From assembly GCA_937974625.1 (NCBI GenBank), contig CALJVJ010000015.1:1-47662 (forward strand): a stretch of 47,662 nt of DNA, read 5' to 3'. The stretch is from an uncultured Saprospiraceae bacterium (lineage in GTDB: Bacteria > Bacteroidota > Bacteroidia > Chitinophagales > Saprospiraceae). A program made the position numbers and the translations under genes. Shown here one piece after another: positions 26,446 through 35,208 of the stretch (the first letter of the stretch is position 1; each line of letters starts with the position of its first letter). The notes under the pieces were generated by a model. It searched no databases, had not been told where the DNA came from, and saw nothing but the letters and a program-made list of their open reading frames with translations.

Positions 26446-26479
26446 AAAAAAGGTGCTAAACATTATAAGTTTAGCACCT
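26446..26479 (-). terminator. Minus-strand terminator-like hairpin with no obvious gene
   Basis: aggtgctaaac (26451-26461) and gtttagcacct (26469-26479) form a perfect 11-bp stem with a 7-nt loop. Read on the minus strand it is followed by six T (26451-26446). The nearest genes that would need it are on the other strand or start further down. Confidence 0.55.
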
Positions 26480-26729
26480 AATCGTGTATCATAGACACAA
26501 ATTCTCTCTATTACCTATTTATAGAATAATCTATAAATAACTACTGTAAAATTAGGTCGAAACATCACCAAAACCTAAAAAACAGAATGGACATTTGATA
26601 GACAGACCTATTTTTGAGGCATTTTAGATTAAAAATGGTAGTGCCTTATAAATTCTCACTTTCAAAAAATTAGAATAAAGAAAATTTTAAGGAATCTTGA
26701 AAAAACTAAGCTTATATAAATACTATCAA

Positions 26730-26760
26730 TTGACCAAACCAATTGTTTTCTTTAATTTTG
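26730..26760 (+). promoter_or_regulatory. Promoter of the TPR-HTH regulator
   Basis: TTG (26730-26732), a 20-base spacer, then TAATTTTG (26753-26760): an excellent match to the Bacteroidota consensus. Transcription should begin near 26767. This rules out the upstream TTG codon at 26743 as the start and supports the TTG at 26794. Confidence 0.6.
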
Positions 26761-26793
26761 TTAGTAATAAACTCGACTATTAATACAACAAGA

Positions 26794-28551
26794 TTGCAGG
26801 TTAAACAACTATTACTTATAATATTTCTATTCTTATCGTCCATTCCTTGTTACTGCCAAGTAATAGACAGCCTATTTAATCGCTTAAATAAAACCGAGAT
26901 AAAGCAAGAGAAAGTCGATTTATGGAATGAAATCAGCAGGCAGCAGCAGCCTATTGGTGGATTAAAAGCTGCAGAGAATGCCTTAAAACTCGCAAGAGAA
27001 ATAAAGTACGCAAAAGGAGAAGCAGATGCTAATTATTACCTCGCCAGTTATCATTATCTAAAAGACAATCAAGAGTTACCAAAATTTCATTTACAAAAGG
27101 CATTGGCATTATATGATAGTTTAGACTTGTCAGAAGCTAAAATAGAAACGTTTATTCTTCTAGGGGAGGTATATTACTTTGATGAAGAATATGCTACCGC
27201 TTTAAAGTATTTCCAACAAGCAGAAAACATAGCCATTCAAAATAAAGACAGCACGCTTTTAGCAATTGCCTTTGAAAACATAGCTTATATTTATATCGAT
27301 GGATTAGAAGATAACCAATCGGGAAGAGATTATTTATTAAGAAGTAATGATATTTTAAAAAAAGCAGGAATATCGAAGAAATTAATTCAAAACTATCTAG
27401 GAATAGCTTCTTTTTATTTGAGGAATAATGAAGCAGATAGTGCGCTTATATTTTTAGCAGAAGGAGAAAATATCCTAAGCAAATTAGATAGCTCCATGGT
27501 AAACATCTACATGAGACATGATTTTTCTTCTTTGAAAGGCACCTGTTATGCCAAATTAGGCAAAGTAGACACTGCTAATTTTTTTATTGAAAAGTCCTTA
27601 CCATTTTTTATAGAAAATGAAAATTGGTATTCCGTAGCATGGGCATACACGGATTTATCAATAATCGCCTCAAAAAAAGGAGACTATAAAGAAGCCATAT
27701 CCTATGCAAAGAAATCAATTGAATTAGATATAACAAAATTTTCACTAGAAGAAAATACCATGTTAATCAGAGATGCATATAAGCAAATCAATCAAGATAG
27801 TTTTCACCTCTACAATGAAAAATACATAGAACTATTAAAAAATCCTAAATATATTACCCTTGCAAATGAAATTCAAGAAGTTTTAAAAGAAGAAGAAATT
27901 AATCAAAAGGAAGAAGAATTAATAAATGAAAAAAGCAGTTTTAGGCACCTCCTAATAGGCTTATTACTATTTTTGTCATTTGCTTATGGATTGAGTTTGT
28001 ATTTTTATTATAAAAATCTAAAACGAAAAAAAGCAGTTTCAAATTTTAACTACACAAAAAAGCCTGATTTAACTGCTCCTAAAAAGGAAGCAGAAATAGA
28101 TTTATTAAGGGAAAAAGTACATACCATAGAAAGAAGTCTCCTATCCAAAGAATTAGATTTAGAGCGCCAGCGGTTGTCACTTGACCATACTACTCAACAC
28201 CTAAAAGAAATCGCTACAAACAATAATCCATTAGAGCTCAGGAAATCCATTCAAAAATTATCTAATCAACTAGCACACAATCAGAGCAGTAATGATCAAT
28301 GGGCTTCTTTCTCCCAACAATTTGAGCAAATTCATCCAAATTTTTTCTATAGACTAGGTATACATGCACCAAATTTAAGCACCAGGGAAAAACGACTTTG
28401 TGCCTATGGAAAATTAGGCATGACCAACCAAGAGATAGCTCAAATTTTAGGAATAGCAACTAGTAGTGTTGGTAAAGCCCGTCACCGATTAAAGAAAAAA
28501 ATGAATCTGGAAAAGGAACAAGATTTAAATCAGTTTTTAAACAACTTGTAA
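26794..28551 (+). CDS. Membrane-anchored TPR regulator with LuxR-type HTH
   Basis: 585 residues from a TTG start at 26794. No ATG lies between the frame's upstream stop and the signal sequence, and a promoter overlaps the only earlier candidate. The N-terminus is a signal segment (KQLLLIIFLFLSSIPCYC). TPR repeats follow (about 60-360), then a membrane helix (about 382-409), a coiled coil, and a C-terminal DNA-binding domain with LSTREKRLCAYGKLGMTNQEIAQILGIATSSVGKARHRLKKKM-type helices, matching the LuxR/GerE fold. Proteins of this layout are frequent in Bacteroidota; the TPRs are thought to sense in the periplasm while the HTH faces the cytoplasm. Targets are unknown. The neighbouring molybdenum hydroxylase operon, convergent with it, is a possible but unproven target. 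Confidence 0.85.
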   Translation: MQVKQLLLIIFLFLSSIPCYCQVIDSLFNRLNKTEIKQEKVDLWNEISRQQQPIGGLKAAENALKLAREIKYAKGEADANYYLASYHYLKDNQELPKFHLQKALALYDSLDLSEAKIETFILLGEVYYFDEEYATALKYFQQAENIAIQNKDSTLLAIAFENIAYIYIDGLEDNQSGRDYLLRSNDILKKAGISKKLIQNYLGIASFYLRNNEADSALIFLAEGENILSKLDSSMVNIYMRHDFSSLKGTCYAKLGKVDTANFFIEKSLPFFIENENWYSVAWAYTDLSIIASKKGDYKEAISYAKKSIELDITKFSLEENTMLIRDAYKQINQDSFHLYNEKYIELLKNPKYITLANEIQEVLKEEEINQKEEELINEKSSFRHLLIGLLLFLSFAYGLSLYFYYKNLKRKKAVSNFNYTKKPDLTAPKKEAEIDLLREKVHTIERSLLSKELDLERQRLSLDHTTQHLKEIATNNNPLELRKSIQKLSNQLAHNQSSNDQWASFSQQFEQIHPNFFYRLGIHAPNLSTREKRLCAYGKLGMTNQEIAQILGIATSSVGKARHRLKKKMNLEKEQDLNQFLNNL

Positions 28552-28575
28552 ACTATCTGAAATCACAGAATGTCT

Positions 28576-28614
28576 AAAAAAAAGCGGCAACTCCAACCAA
28601 GGAATTGCCGCTTT
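28576..28614 (-). terminator. Terminator of the molybdenum hydroxylase operon
   Basis: agcggcaa-c-tcc (28583-28594) and gga-a-ttgccgct (28601-28612) form a 12-position stem with one mismatch and a 6-nt loop. Eight T follow on the minus strand, only three on the plus, so it mainly serves the minus-strand operon. Confidence 0.75.
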
Positions 28615-28649
28615 AATATGCTTAACGACGACTAAAGTCATCGGAACAT

Positions 28650-30926
28650 TTATACAAAAGTATACCCTAATTTATTCAATGGTAAACTTCTAACTCGTTC
28701 TCCTGTAGCTGCAAATATTGCATTGGTCAATGCAGGTGCGGCTGGTGGTGTACCAGGCTCTCCTACTCCACCAGGATACTCGTCTACTTCCATGATGTGA
28801 ACCGCTACAGTCGGTGCTGTATTCATTCTTACCATTTCGTATTGTGGGAAGTTTTGTTGAACCACTTGCCCATTATCCAAAGTAATTTCTCCGTATAAAG
28901 CAGCCGTTAAACCATAAATAATACCTGATTGCATTTGTGCCTCAATGGTATCAGGATTAACAATTCGACCACAGTCAATCACACAATATACTTTATCAAT
29001 ACTAATTTGCTTATCTGCAGTTTTAGTAATTTCGGCTACTTGCCCAACGATAGAACCAAAAGATTTTAAGATAGCGATACCTCTATACTTTCCTTCTGGA
29101 AGAGGTGTTGCCCAACTTGCCATATCCGCAACCTTATTTAATACTGCCAAGTATCTTGGTGCATCAGGTAAATCAGATTTTTGAATATGTTTCTTTCTAA
29201 ATTCATAAGGGTCTTGACCTGCTGCATGTGCCATTTCATCCATGAAAGACTCTGAAAAGAATCCATTTTGAGAGGCCCCTACACTACGCCAGTTCCCTAC
29301 TTGTATAGCAGGTAAGTCTAATTGTCCAAACTGAACGGATACATTATTTCTACCATAAGGCAATTCTACTGCACCTTCTGCAGTTTGTGGGTCTTTTTCT
29401 GGAGGTTCTACCATTGCTGGCATAAGTCGCTTCATAAAAGAATTAGAAACTGATTGTAAGGCTATTTTATTTTCCCAAGCATCAATCATTCCATCTCCAC
29501 CCACAGATCCACGAAATTTACTAGCTACCGCAGGGCGATACATACCGTTTTTCATATCCTCTTCTCTAGAAAAGGTTAATTGAATTGGGACGCCAGGCAT
29601 TTGCTTAGCCACCATCGCAGCCTTTTTTATAAAATCCACTTCGATTCTTCTACCGAAACCGCCCCCTAAATAAAGAATATTTACGTGGATATTTTCTTTT
29701 GCTATTCCAGTAACCGCATTAACGGCATCTCTTACAGAAGACCCTCCTTGATGGCCTACCCAAACTTCGGCTTTATCTTCATTGATGACCATCGTACAGT
29801 TTAACGGTTCCATTGTACAATGAGCTAAATACGGGACCTCATAGCTCGCTTCTACCGCTTTAGCGTCGTCATTTAAAACTGTATTTGCATCTCCATGCAT
29901 TTCTGGTTTACCAATCATTTTGGTATCATCCCCAACAATATCATTTAACATTTTAGAAATATCAGTAGAAGAAATATTTTCTAAAGTGTTGGCTGTTTCA
30001 TCAAAATCTAATGCCATAGCAGCATTTTTAGCTCGCCAAGTATTATCTGCAACGACAGCTGCACCTAAACCATTTTCCAATAACACCACTTTCTTTACAC
30101 CTTTCATTTGCATCACTTCCTCCTCATTGTCTACACCATTGACTGTACCACCAACATAAGAGGCATGTCGAATCGCTGCTACTAACATACCCTTAGGTCG
30201 TGCATCAATACCAAATTCAGCTGTACCCGTTACTTTTTCAGGGATATCTAAACGTTGGATTCGCTTTCCTAATAATTTAAAGTCTTTTTGTGCTTTTAAA
30301 GGTGGATCAAAATCTAATTCAACTTTTGAAGCTGCCTCTGCCAAAGAACCATAAGACAGTTTTTCTTTGGTCTTTTTATTGATGACATGTGCACTTTCTG
30401 CATAACAATCTGCCGCTGGTACGTCCCACTTTTCAGCAGCAGCAGCAATCAATGCTGCTCTAGCAGTCGCGCCCATTTCTCTTAAATGGTCATATAAATC
30501 TTTTACAGAAGTACTACCACCTGTACCAACTACTGGTAAAAAAGATGCTACTTTCTCCATTACAGAATAACTAGCATAAGCTCTTCGAGGATTGGGATCT
30601 AAAAAAAGCGTATTCGCATAAGGCGATTCTGGCTGTGGATGCATGATTTTAATTTGATTCATGTCCACTTCTAATTCTTCAGCCAATAACATTGGCAGAG
30701 AAGTGTATACACCTTGTCCCATTTCCGAACGAGGTACTGCCATGGTAATGGTATTGTCAGGGGCAATTCGAACCCATGCATTTATGGAAGCACCGTCTCC
30801 CATACCTTTTCCAGAATATTTTTTAATGGCGTTATTTACGTACATATTGCCACCTATACCTACTATTAGTCCTACACCTGCCAATCCACCTCCAGCTATA
30901 AACGCTCTACGAGTCCATTTACCCAT
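28650..30926 (-). CDS. Molybdopterin-binding subunit of an aldehyde/isoquinoline oxidoreductase-type hydroxylase
   Basis: 758 residues. It begins with a twin-arginine signal (WTRRAFIAGGGLAGVG, Arg6-Arg7), so it is exported folded to the periplasm with its cofactor. The rest matches the xanthine dehydrogenase superfamily large subunit, IorB-like branch: MGQGVYTSLPMLLAEEL, GGGFGRRIEVDF, WRSVGASQN, and the C-terminal GGVGEPGTPP with the expected catalytic Glu723 beside the Mo centre. Known relatives hydroxylate N-heterocycles or aldehydes, passing electrons to the 2Fe-2S subunit; the substrate here is unknown. The partner is encoded directly upstream (31128-31601). No FAD subunit is present, as in isoquinoline 1-oxidoreductase, and no XdhC-type chaperone is visible in the window. 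Confidence 0.92.
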   Translation of the reverse strand: MGKWTRRAFIAGGGLAGVGLIVGIGGNMYVNNAIKKYSGKGMGDGASINAWVRIAPDNTITMAVPRSEMGQGVYTSLPMLLAEELEVDMNQIKIMHPQPESPYANTLFLDPNPRRAYASYSVMEKVASFLPVVGTGGSTSVKDLYDHLREMGATARAALIAAAAEKWDVPAADCYAESAHVINKKTKEKLSYGSLAEAASKVELDFDPPLKAQKDFKLLGKRIQRLDIPEKVTGTAEFGIDARPKGMLVAAIRHASYVGGTVNGVDNEEEVMQMKGVKKVVLLENGLGAAVVADNTWRAKNAAMALDFDETANTLENISSTDISKMLNDIVGDDTKMIGKPEMHGDANTVLNDDAKAVEASYEVPYLAHCTMEPLNCTMVINEDKAEVWVGHQGGSSVRDAVNAVTGIAKENIHVNILYLGGGFGRRIEVDFIKKAAMVAKQMPGVPIQLTFSREEDMKNGMYRPAVASKFRGSVGGDGMIDAWENKIALQSVSNSFMKRLMPAMVEPPEKDPQTAEGAVELPYGRNNVSVQFGQLDLPAIQVGNWRSVGASQNGFFSESFMDEMAHAAGQDPYEFRKKHIQKSDLPDAPRYLAVLNKVADMASWATPLPEGKYRGIAILKSFGSIVGQVAEITKTADKQISIDKVYCVIDCGRIVNPDTIEAQMQSGIIYGLTAALYGEITLDNGQVVQQNFPQYEMVRMNTAPTVAVHIMEVDEYPGGVGEPGTPPAAPALTNAIFAATGERVRSLPLNKLGYTFV

Positions 30927-30940
30927 TTTGATATTTTTTA

Positions 30941-31127
30941 GAAGTCAGAAGTCAGACCAAAAATTAAAATTTTCTGTCAGAAGTCAGACTTAGTTTTTGA
31001 ATAAGAAGTCAGTAATCAAACAATTCTGAAAATTTCGAATTGACAGAGATTAGATTGATTAGGTAATAAATCAAGAGTTATCTGACACCTGACAGTTCTA
31101 TAGGAACGGTCTGATATCTGACCTCTT
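30941..31127. repeat. gaagtcag repeats in the operon spacer
   Basis: The 201-base spacer between the two hydroxylase subunits contains repeated heptads of gaagtca/gtcagaa type: 30941-30957, 30976-30990 and 31005-31012. Inverted relatives occur near 31080-31125 (ctgacacctgacag, ggtctgatatctgacc). No promoter or ORF was found in it. The repeats may fold the intergenic mRNA. Confidence 0.55.
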
Positions 31128-31601
31128 TTATCCCTGTAAAGTCGTCTCTTCTGCCCGCCATTTAGCCGCAGTATGAATAGCAGAACGGATTCTTTGATAC
31201 GTTCCACAACGACAAATATTCGTCATCGACTTATCAATATCCTCGTCTGTTGGATTAGGATTGCTATCTAAAAGTGCTTCTGCTGCCATAATCATCCCTG
31301 ACTGACAGTAACCACATTGAGGCACTTGATGCTCAATCCATGCTTTTTGGATAGCGGACAATTGTCCTGCCTCAGCAACGCCTTCGATGGTTTTGATTTC
31401 TTTACCCACCGCAGCAGAAGCTGGCAAAGTGCAAGTTCTAGTAGCTACCCCGTCAATTTGAACGGTACAAGCACCACAAGCAGAAACACCACAACCGTAC
31501 TTAGTACCAGTCATGTTTAATTCATCTCGAAGTACCCAAAGTAAAGGCATATTATCCTCTACATCGACATTGCGGATTTCTCCGTTTATTTTAAGTTCCA
31601 T
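31128..31601 (-). CDS. 2Fe-2S subunit of the molybdenum hydroxylase
   Basis: 157 residues with both iron-sulfur clusters of the family. The plant-ferredoxin-like N-terminal cluster is bound by Cys37, Cys42, Cys45 and Cys57 ([17 protein letters not shown]). The second cluster is held by Cys96, Cys99, Cys130 and Cys132 (QCGYCQSGM and NICRCGTY). It shuttles electrons from the molybdenum centre of the partner subunit. There is no signal peptide of its own; by analogy it would be carried out with the Tat-signalled large subunit. It is the first gene of the two-gene operon, 201 bases ahead of the large-subunit gene. Confidence 0.94.
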   Translation of the reverse strand: MELKINGEIRNVDVEDNMPLLWVLRDELNMTGTKYGCGVSACGACTVQIDGVATRTCTLPASAAVGKEIKTIEGVAEAGQLSAIQKAWIEHQVPQCGYCQSGMIMAAEALLDSNPNPTDEDIDKSMTNICRCGTYQRIRSAIHTAAKWRAEETTLQG

Positions 31602-31710
31602 GATGTAAATATTTTTTCAATTCAAAATAGACCATAAATATAGTAAAAAAATACTAATTTAATTTTAATGGAATAAATATTCTATTATAAAAAGTAGCTG
31701 AATCGTAGGA

Positions 31711-31803
31711 TTATGTAGTTGGATTGACTAATATTCGTTTTCCTTGAATAATCGTAGTAGTATAAATACCACTGATTAGTGTAAGGACAAGGGTAATTCT
31801 CAT
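31711..31803 (-). CDS. Possible 30-residue exported peptide
   Basis: ATG at 31803 to TAA at 31711 encodes a short hydrophobic N-terminus (MRITLVLTLISGIYTTT) followed by a few basic residues. It sits alone in a 248-base gap between the 2Fe-2S gene and the acetyltransferase gene. I recognise no family. It may be chance; nothing beyond the hydrophobic start supports it. Confidence 0.25.
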   Translation of the reverse strand: MRITLVLTLISGIYTTTIIQGKRILVNPTT

Positions 31804-31849
31804 TTTTGTTAAGGTTTAAAATTTCCGTAATTTCTTATCAAACAGTTTT

Positions 31850-32335
31850 TTATATAGTAGAAAATAATTGCATAATTAAGGCTGTTTCCTTTTCGCCATG
31901 AATTACCTCTATATAATTTCCATTGGTATAGTCGGCGATAATGCTTCGCCAAAAAAAATGTGCATTCTTATTCGTAGTTTTTTGTCTAATTTCCCACTTT
32001 CCTTTATATTTTTTAAATAATTGATAAGCTGTAGCCTTCCCAATCCCCAATCTTCTATATTTGGGTTTTACGTAAAATTCAGCAATAGATTTATCTGCTT
32101 TGAAGGAAAGGTCGAGCACATAATCATTGATTAATACAAATCCGACAACTACCCCTTTACAGTCTATTTTAAAAGGAATTCTATCGGGTTCTATCCAGTA
32201 TAAATCAAAGTATGGATAATTCAATTCCTTAAAATTATTGATACTTAACTTTGATTGGTCCACTTCCTTAAAATAACCCAGCATCATTGTTTTAAGAAGT
32301 TGTTTATCTTCAATTTTTGTTAAGGTAATTTGCAT
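31850..32335 (-). CDS. GNAT-family acetyltransferase
   Basis: 161 residues. The acetyl-CoA pyrophosphate loop is visible as YRRLGIGKA (Arg94-Lys100), preceded by the characteristic strand AEFYVKPK and followed by the helix TAYQLFKKY and the NKNAHFFWRSI segment that packs the CoA. The acceptor (a small molecule, peptide or protein) cannot be inferred. Monocistronic, with its own promoter candidate about 160 bases upstream and a divergent UPF0158 gene. Confidence 0.85.
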   Translation of the reverse strand: MQITLTKIEDKQLLKTMMLGYFKEVDQSKLSINNFKELNYPYFDLYWIEPDRIPFKIDCKGVVVGFVLINDYVLDLSFKADKSIAEFYVKPKYRRLGIGKATAYQLFKKYKGKWEIRQKTTNKNAHFFWRSIIADYTNGNYIEVIHGEKETALIMQLFSTI

Positions 32336-32495
32336 TTTTTTGGATTATTGACTTTCATTAGGAATGATAGAGCAAATGAAAAGTCCTTTTCCAATATGAC
32401 TTTCAATTAAGTTATTGATGAAAATGAATTTTTCACCTGACTCCCTATTAAGATTCCATCTTTCAATTATAAAAAAAAATAGCCATAAACTAACT

Positions 32496-32527
32496 CAAAA
32501 GTAAGCTAACACTTTTATAAGCTACAA
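32496..32527 (-). promoter_or_regulatory. Candidate promoter of the acetyltransferase gene
   Basis: Minus strand TTG (32527-32525), 21-base spacer, TACTTTTG (32503-32496), a full consensus match. Leader about 155 nt. It lies in the divergent region shared with the UPF0158 gene. Confidence 0.5.
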
Positions 32528-32547
32528 ATAATTTATACTTTGCCTCA

Positions 32548-32967
32548 ATGGCACATAAATCATTAACAAAAGCAATCGCAAAAGAATTACTAGCAGGAAA
32601 TATCTGTTATGTCCATCGGGAAAATCGAAAAATCACGACTGTTGTTGATTTGGAAGAAGGCATAGAAGATACCCCAGAACGACAAGCAAAAGTGGAAAAA
32701 CTAGAGGCAAAAATTAAAAAATACTACAAAGTACCAAGAATGTCTGCTGACGAAGAACTCCATGTTATGCTGGATTTTGTCGAAGATGAGCTTGCGCTCA
32801 GTATAAAAAAAGAATTGACCAATGCCTTAAAAAGAAAAAATCCTAAACGGAATTTCCTTCGAATCATTGAAAATCATGAAGACATACATGAATATTGGTC
32901 AATTTTCAAACTTAAATGGTATCAAGAATGGGTGCAAGGATATTTATTAGATATTTATAAATATTAA
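32548..32967 (+). CDS. UPF0158-like protein
   Basis: 139 residues, no signal or membrane segment. The C-terminal part fits the UPF0158 pattern: an acidic helix (ELHVMLDFVEDE), then RKNPKRNFLRIIENHEDIHEYWSIFKLKWYQEWVQGYL, with the typical Phe and Trp spacing. The N-terminal part (GNICYVHRENRKITTVVDLEEG) would be the family's strand that includes an acidic residue run. Function unknown for the family. The assignment is from memory of the motif and is moderately sure. Confidence 0.6.
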   Translation: MAHKSLTKAIAKELLAGNICYVHRENRKITTVVDLEEGIEDTPERQAKVEKLEAKIKKYYKVPRMSADEELHVMLDFVEDELALSIKKELTNALKRKNPKRNFLRIIENHEDIHEYWSIFKLKWYQEWVQGYLLDIYKY

Positions 32968-32987
32968 ACTTCAACTACTATCAGCTA

Positions 32988-33434
32988 TTACAAATTCTTT
33001 AAAAAATCTACTATATTTTCTTCCCGATTCAATCTCATTTTTTTTCTAATTCGATAGCGAAAAACTTTAGCAGAATCTGTAGTAGTATTACGGATAAGCG
33101 CAATTTCTTTATTGGATAGGTTCAAGCGTATTAATCCACATATCTGTTTTTCGGATGGACTCAATTTGGCTACTGTATCTAATTTATCATAGAATGCTTG
33201 ATTAATTTCGTCAATATTGACTTGTAACTTTGAAAGCTCCTCATTGATGGTTAAATGAGATTGGGTAAACATAATTACCTCCCTAATTTTAGCTTGAAAC
33301 TTTTTGGGCAAGATAACTTCCAATTCAGATAAATAAGTCTTTAATTTTTCAGAAAAATCATTCTTGCGGATAATATCTAAGGTAAGCGTAGTAATATCTT
33401 TGTTTTTAAAATCCAATTGTTTTTCTAAAAACAT
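32988..33434 (-). pseudogene. HTH half of a split TPR-LuxR-type regulator
   Basis: 148 residues from ATG 33434, ending in a LuxR-like domain (LSPSEKQICGLIRLNLSNKEIALIRN..SAKVFRYRIRKKM). The frame stays open upstream past the ATG to about 33500, with no other start codon. The extra codons (KERAVEDRLKYQALAFNEKEK) read as the coiled-coil linker usual in these regulators. The preceding TPR protein ends at 33482 in the neighbouring frame. Together they match the domain order of the intact regulator at 26794, so a frameshift splits one gene. Whether the two parts are still made separately is open. Confidence 0.6.
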
Positions 33435-33481
33435 CTTCTCTTTCTCATTAAATGCTAGGGCTTGATACTTTAGTCTGTCTT

Positions 33482-34660
33482 CTACTGCTCTTTCTTTTCA
33501 ATTTGTTTGAGCTTAGTTTTTTGTCTCCAATAGAGGAAGGAAAAAATTGTTAATAAACTGGTTAAACTAGTGACAATTAACCAAAAACGCTGCTGCCGAA
33601 TCACTTTTTCCTGTTTAAGGGTATGGATAGCTTGAGCTTGCTCCGCTATTTGTTGATCTTTAAGCGCAGTTTCATATTTTACCTCTAATTCACTTACTTT
33701 TTTTTGAGTTTCTGCTCCTACATTTTTGAGATGTGTATCAAGGTATAGTCGAAAAGTCTTAAGAGCGTTTTTAGTATCTCCCTTCGTTTCGTAAGTTTCT
33801 GCTAAATCCTTGTAGCTAATTGCCAAGACATCATTAAATCCTTCTTTCTTTGCGAGGTCTATACTTTTCTCGTAAAATAAAAAAGCTTGCGGATAATCCT
33901 TCAGTAAGAAATAAGTGTATGCTAAGTTTCCATAAGCTTTAGCCTCTCCTATCTTTTTATTATTTTTTTTTGCAACAGACAAAAACTCTTCAAAAATAGT
34001 TAGGGCTTTTTTAGGATTATGCTGATTTAAGTACAAGTATCCAATATTATTTAATAGCAAACTTAGCTTATCCTCCAATTCATATTTCGAAAATATTACT
34101 TTTGCTTTTTCATAATTTGATAAAGCAATGGAATCATTCCCTAAAAGCATTTCTACGATTCCAATATTAGTATAAGCTCCCCCCATGCTCAAAGTATCAG
34201 ATTGACGTCTAAACTGCACTAAGGCATCTTGAAATAATAATTTTGCTTGCTCAACTTTTTTTAATTGCAAATAGATACTTCCTCTAATAAAATATTGCTG
34301 ACCTTTTAATTCTTCTAAATCATAAGCATTCACGAGTTGTTCAAAAGAATCTAAATTAGTTATAGCTTGGAAATAATTTGCTTGATCCAGTTCCCAATTA
34401 CTCATACTTTGTAGAACAACTGCTTCTTTATTTACCAACTGCTCTTGTTTAGCGATAATGAACGCTCTATCTAAAAACTTTTTTTGCAGTTCGGATGATA
34501 AGTCTCCTGTAGAATCTATCATCCAATCAATGCTATCTACACTACTTGATTGCGCATAAATTGGCGAGTAATATAAAAAAGAACACAGTCCTAAAAACAA
34601 GAAAGAAAAGAACCTTTTCTTGAAGAAAATAGAGCGATAATTTAATAGAGACTTGGGCAA
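33482..34660 (-). pseudogene. TPR-membrane half of a split TPR-LuxR-type regulator
   Basis: 392 residues from a TTG codon at 34658-34660. Upstream the frame meets a stop within three codons and offers no ATG. A signal sequence (RFFSFLFLGLCSFLYYSPIYAQ) leads TPR repeats (about 70-330) and a membrane helix near 353-377 (FWLIVTSLTSLLTIFSFLYW), ending KLKQIEKKEQ-stop. In the homologue at 26794 this point continues into the coiled coil and HTH; here that continuation is found in the -1 frame (see 32988). The frame change lies in a purine run near 33490-33500 (gaaaagaaagag on the minus strand). It could be a mutation, a programmed slip, or an assembly error. Confidence 0.65.
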
Positions 34661-35208
34661 ATGGATTTATTTTATCTAATGTTTAAAACAAACTTAAACG
34701 AGAAAATTAGCGAATATATTGATTTTACAAAAAGAAAAGGTGGTTGTTTCCTTATTGTTGCCCTTCATTATTTCTCATATTTTAATAATTAAGCTAAATT
34801 TACTTTCTTAGCTACTATGCGAAGCTCTATGAAACACTAATTAACAAACCAAATCTTTAATTCTGAATTTAACTAGGATTAATAGCAAATGTTCATACCG
34901 AACATAAACCCTAAGAGCATAGGCTTTGCCTCAACAACAAAGCCTCACAGAATTATATTCTCCCTACAATTAAAGGTATATTATAATTACAAATTATGAT
35001 GTACCTTTTTTTTAATATAACATTCTAAAAGGCTATTATTTACCAAATATTTTTTCTATTGCTGGCTAAGTGATCTATTTTTTCTAAGCTAATGAAAAAT
35101 TCATAAATAGAATTAACTTAGCGATTATTTGAATCATTGATAAAGGCTATTATTTTATAATTTTATTTTAAAACACACTATCTCTTCCTTAGATTAATAA
35201 TCAGTCTG
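34661..35208. other. Divergent intergenic region
   Basis: 548 AT-rich bases with no ORF. It has a perfect 8-bp hairpin aggctttg (34921-34928) and caaagcct (34938-34945) with a 9-nt loop. A minus-strand TAAGTTTG box (34696-34689) near the TPR gene start lacks a TTG at the right distance. No promoter for the plus-strand giant gene was identified. Confidence 0.5.

Larger units (their letters stand above)
25934..26793. other. Intergenic region between ruvA (-) and the TPR-HTH regulator (+)
   Basis: 860 bases. It holds a 171-bp imperfect palindrome, a minus-strand terminator-like hairpin and the regulator's promoter, each listed separately. A 72-codon frame on the minus strand (26170-26388) lies within the palindrome and looks accidental. 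Confidence 0.5.

Noticed and set aside
26743..26793. Upstream TTG start for the TPR-HTH regulator
   Set aside because: The codon lies within the predicted promoter, before the expected transcript start.
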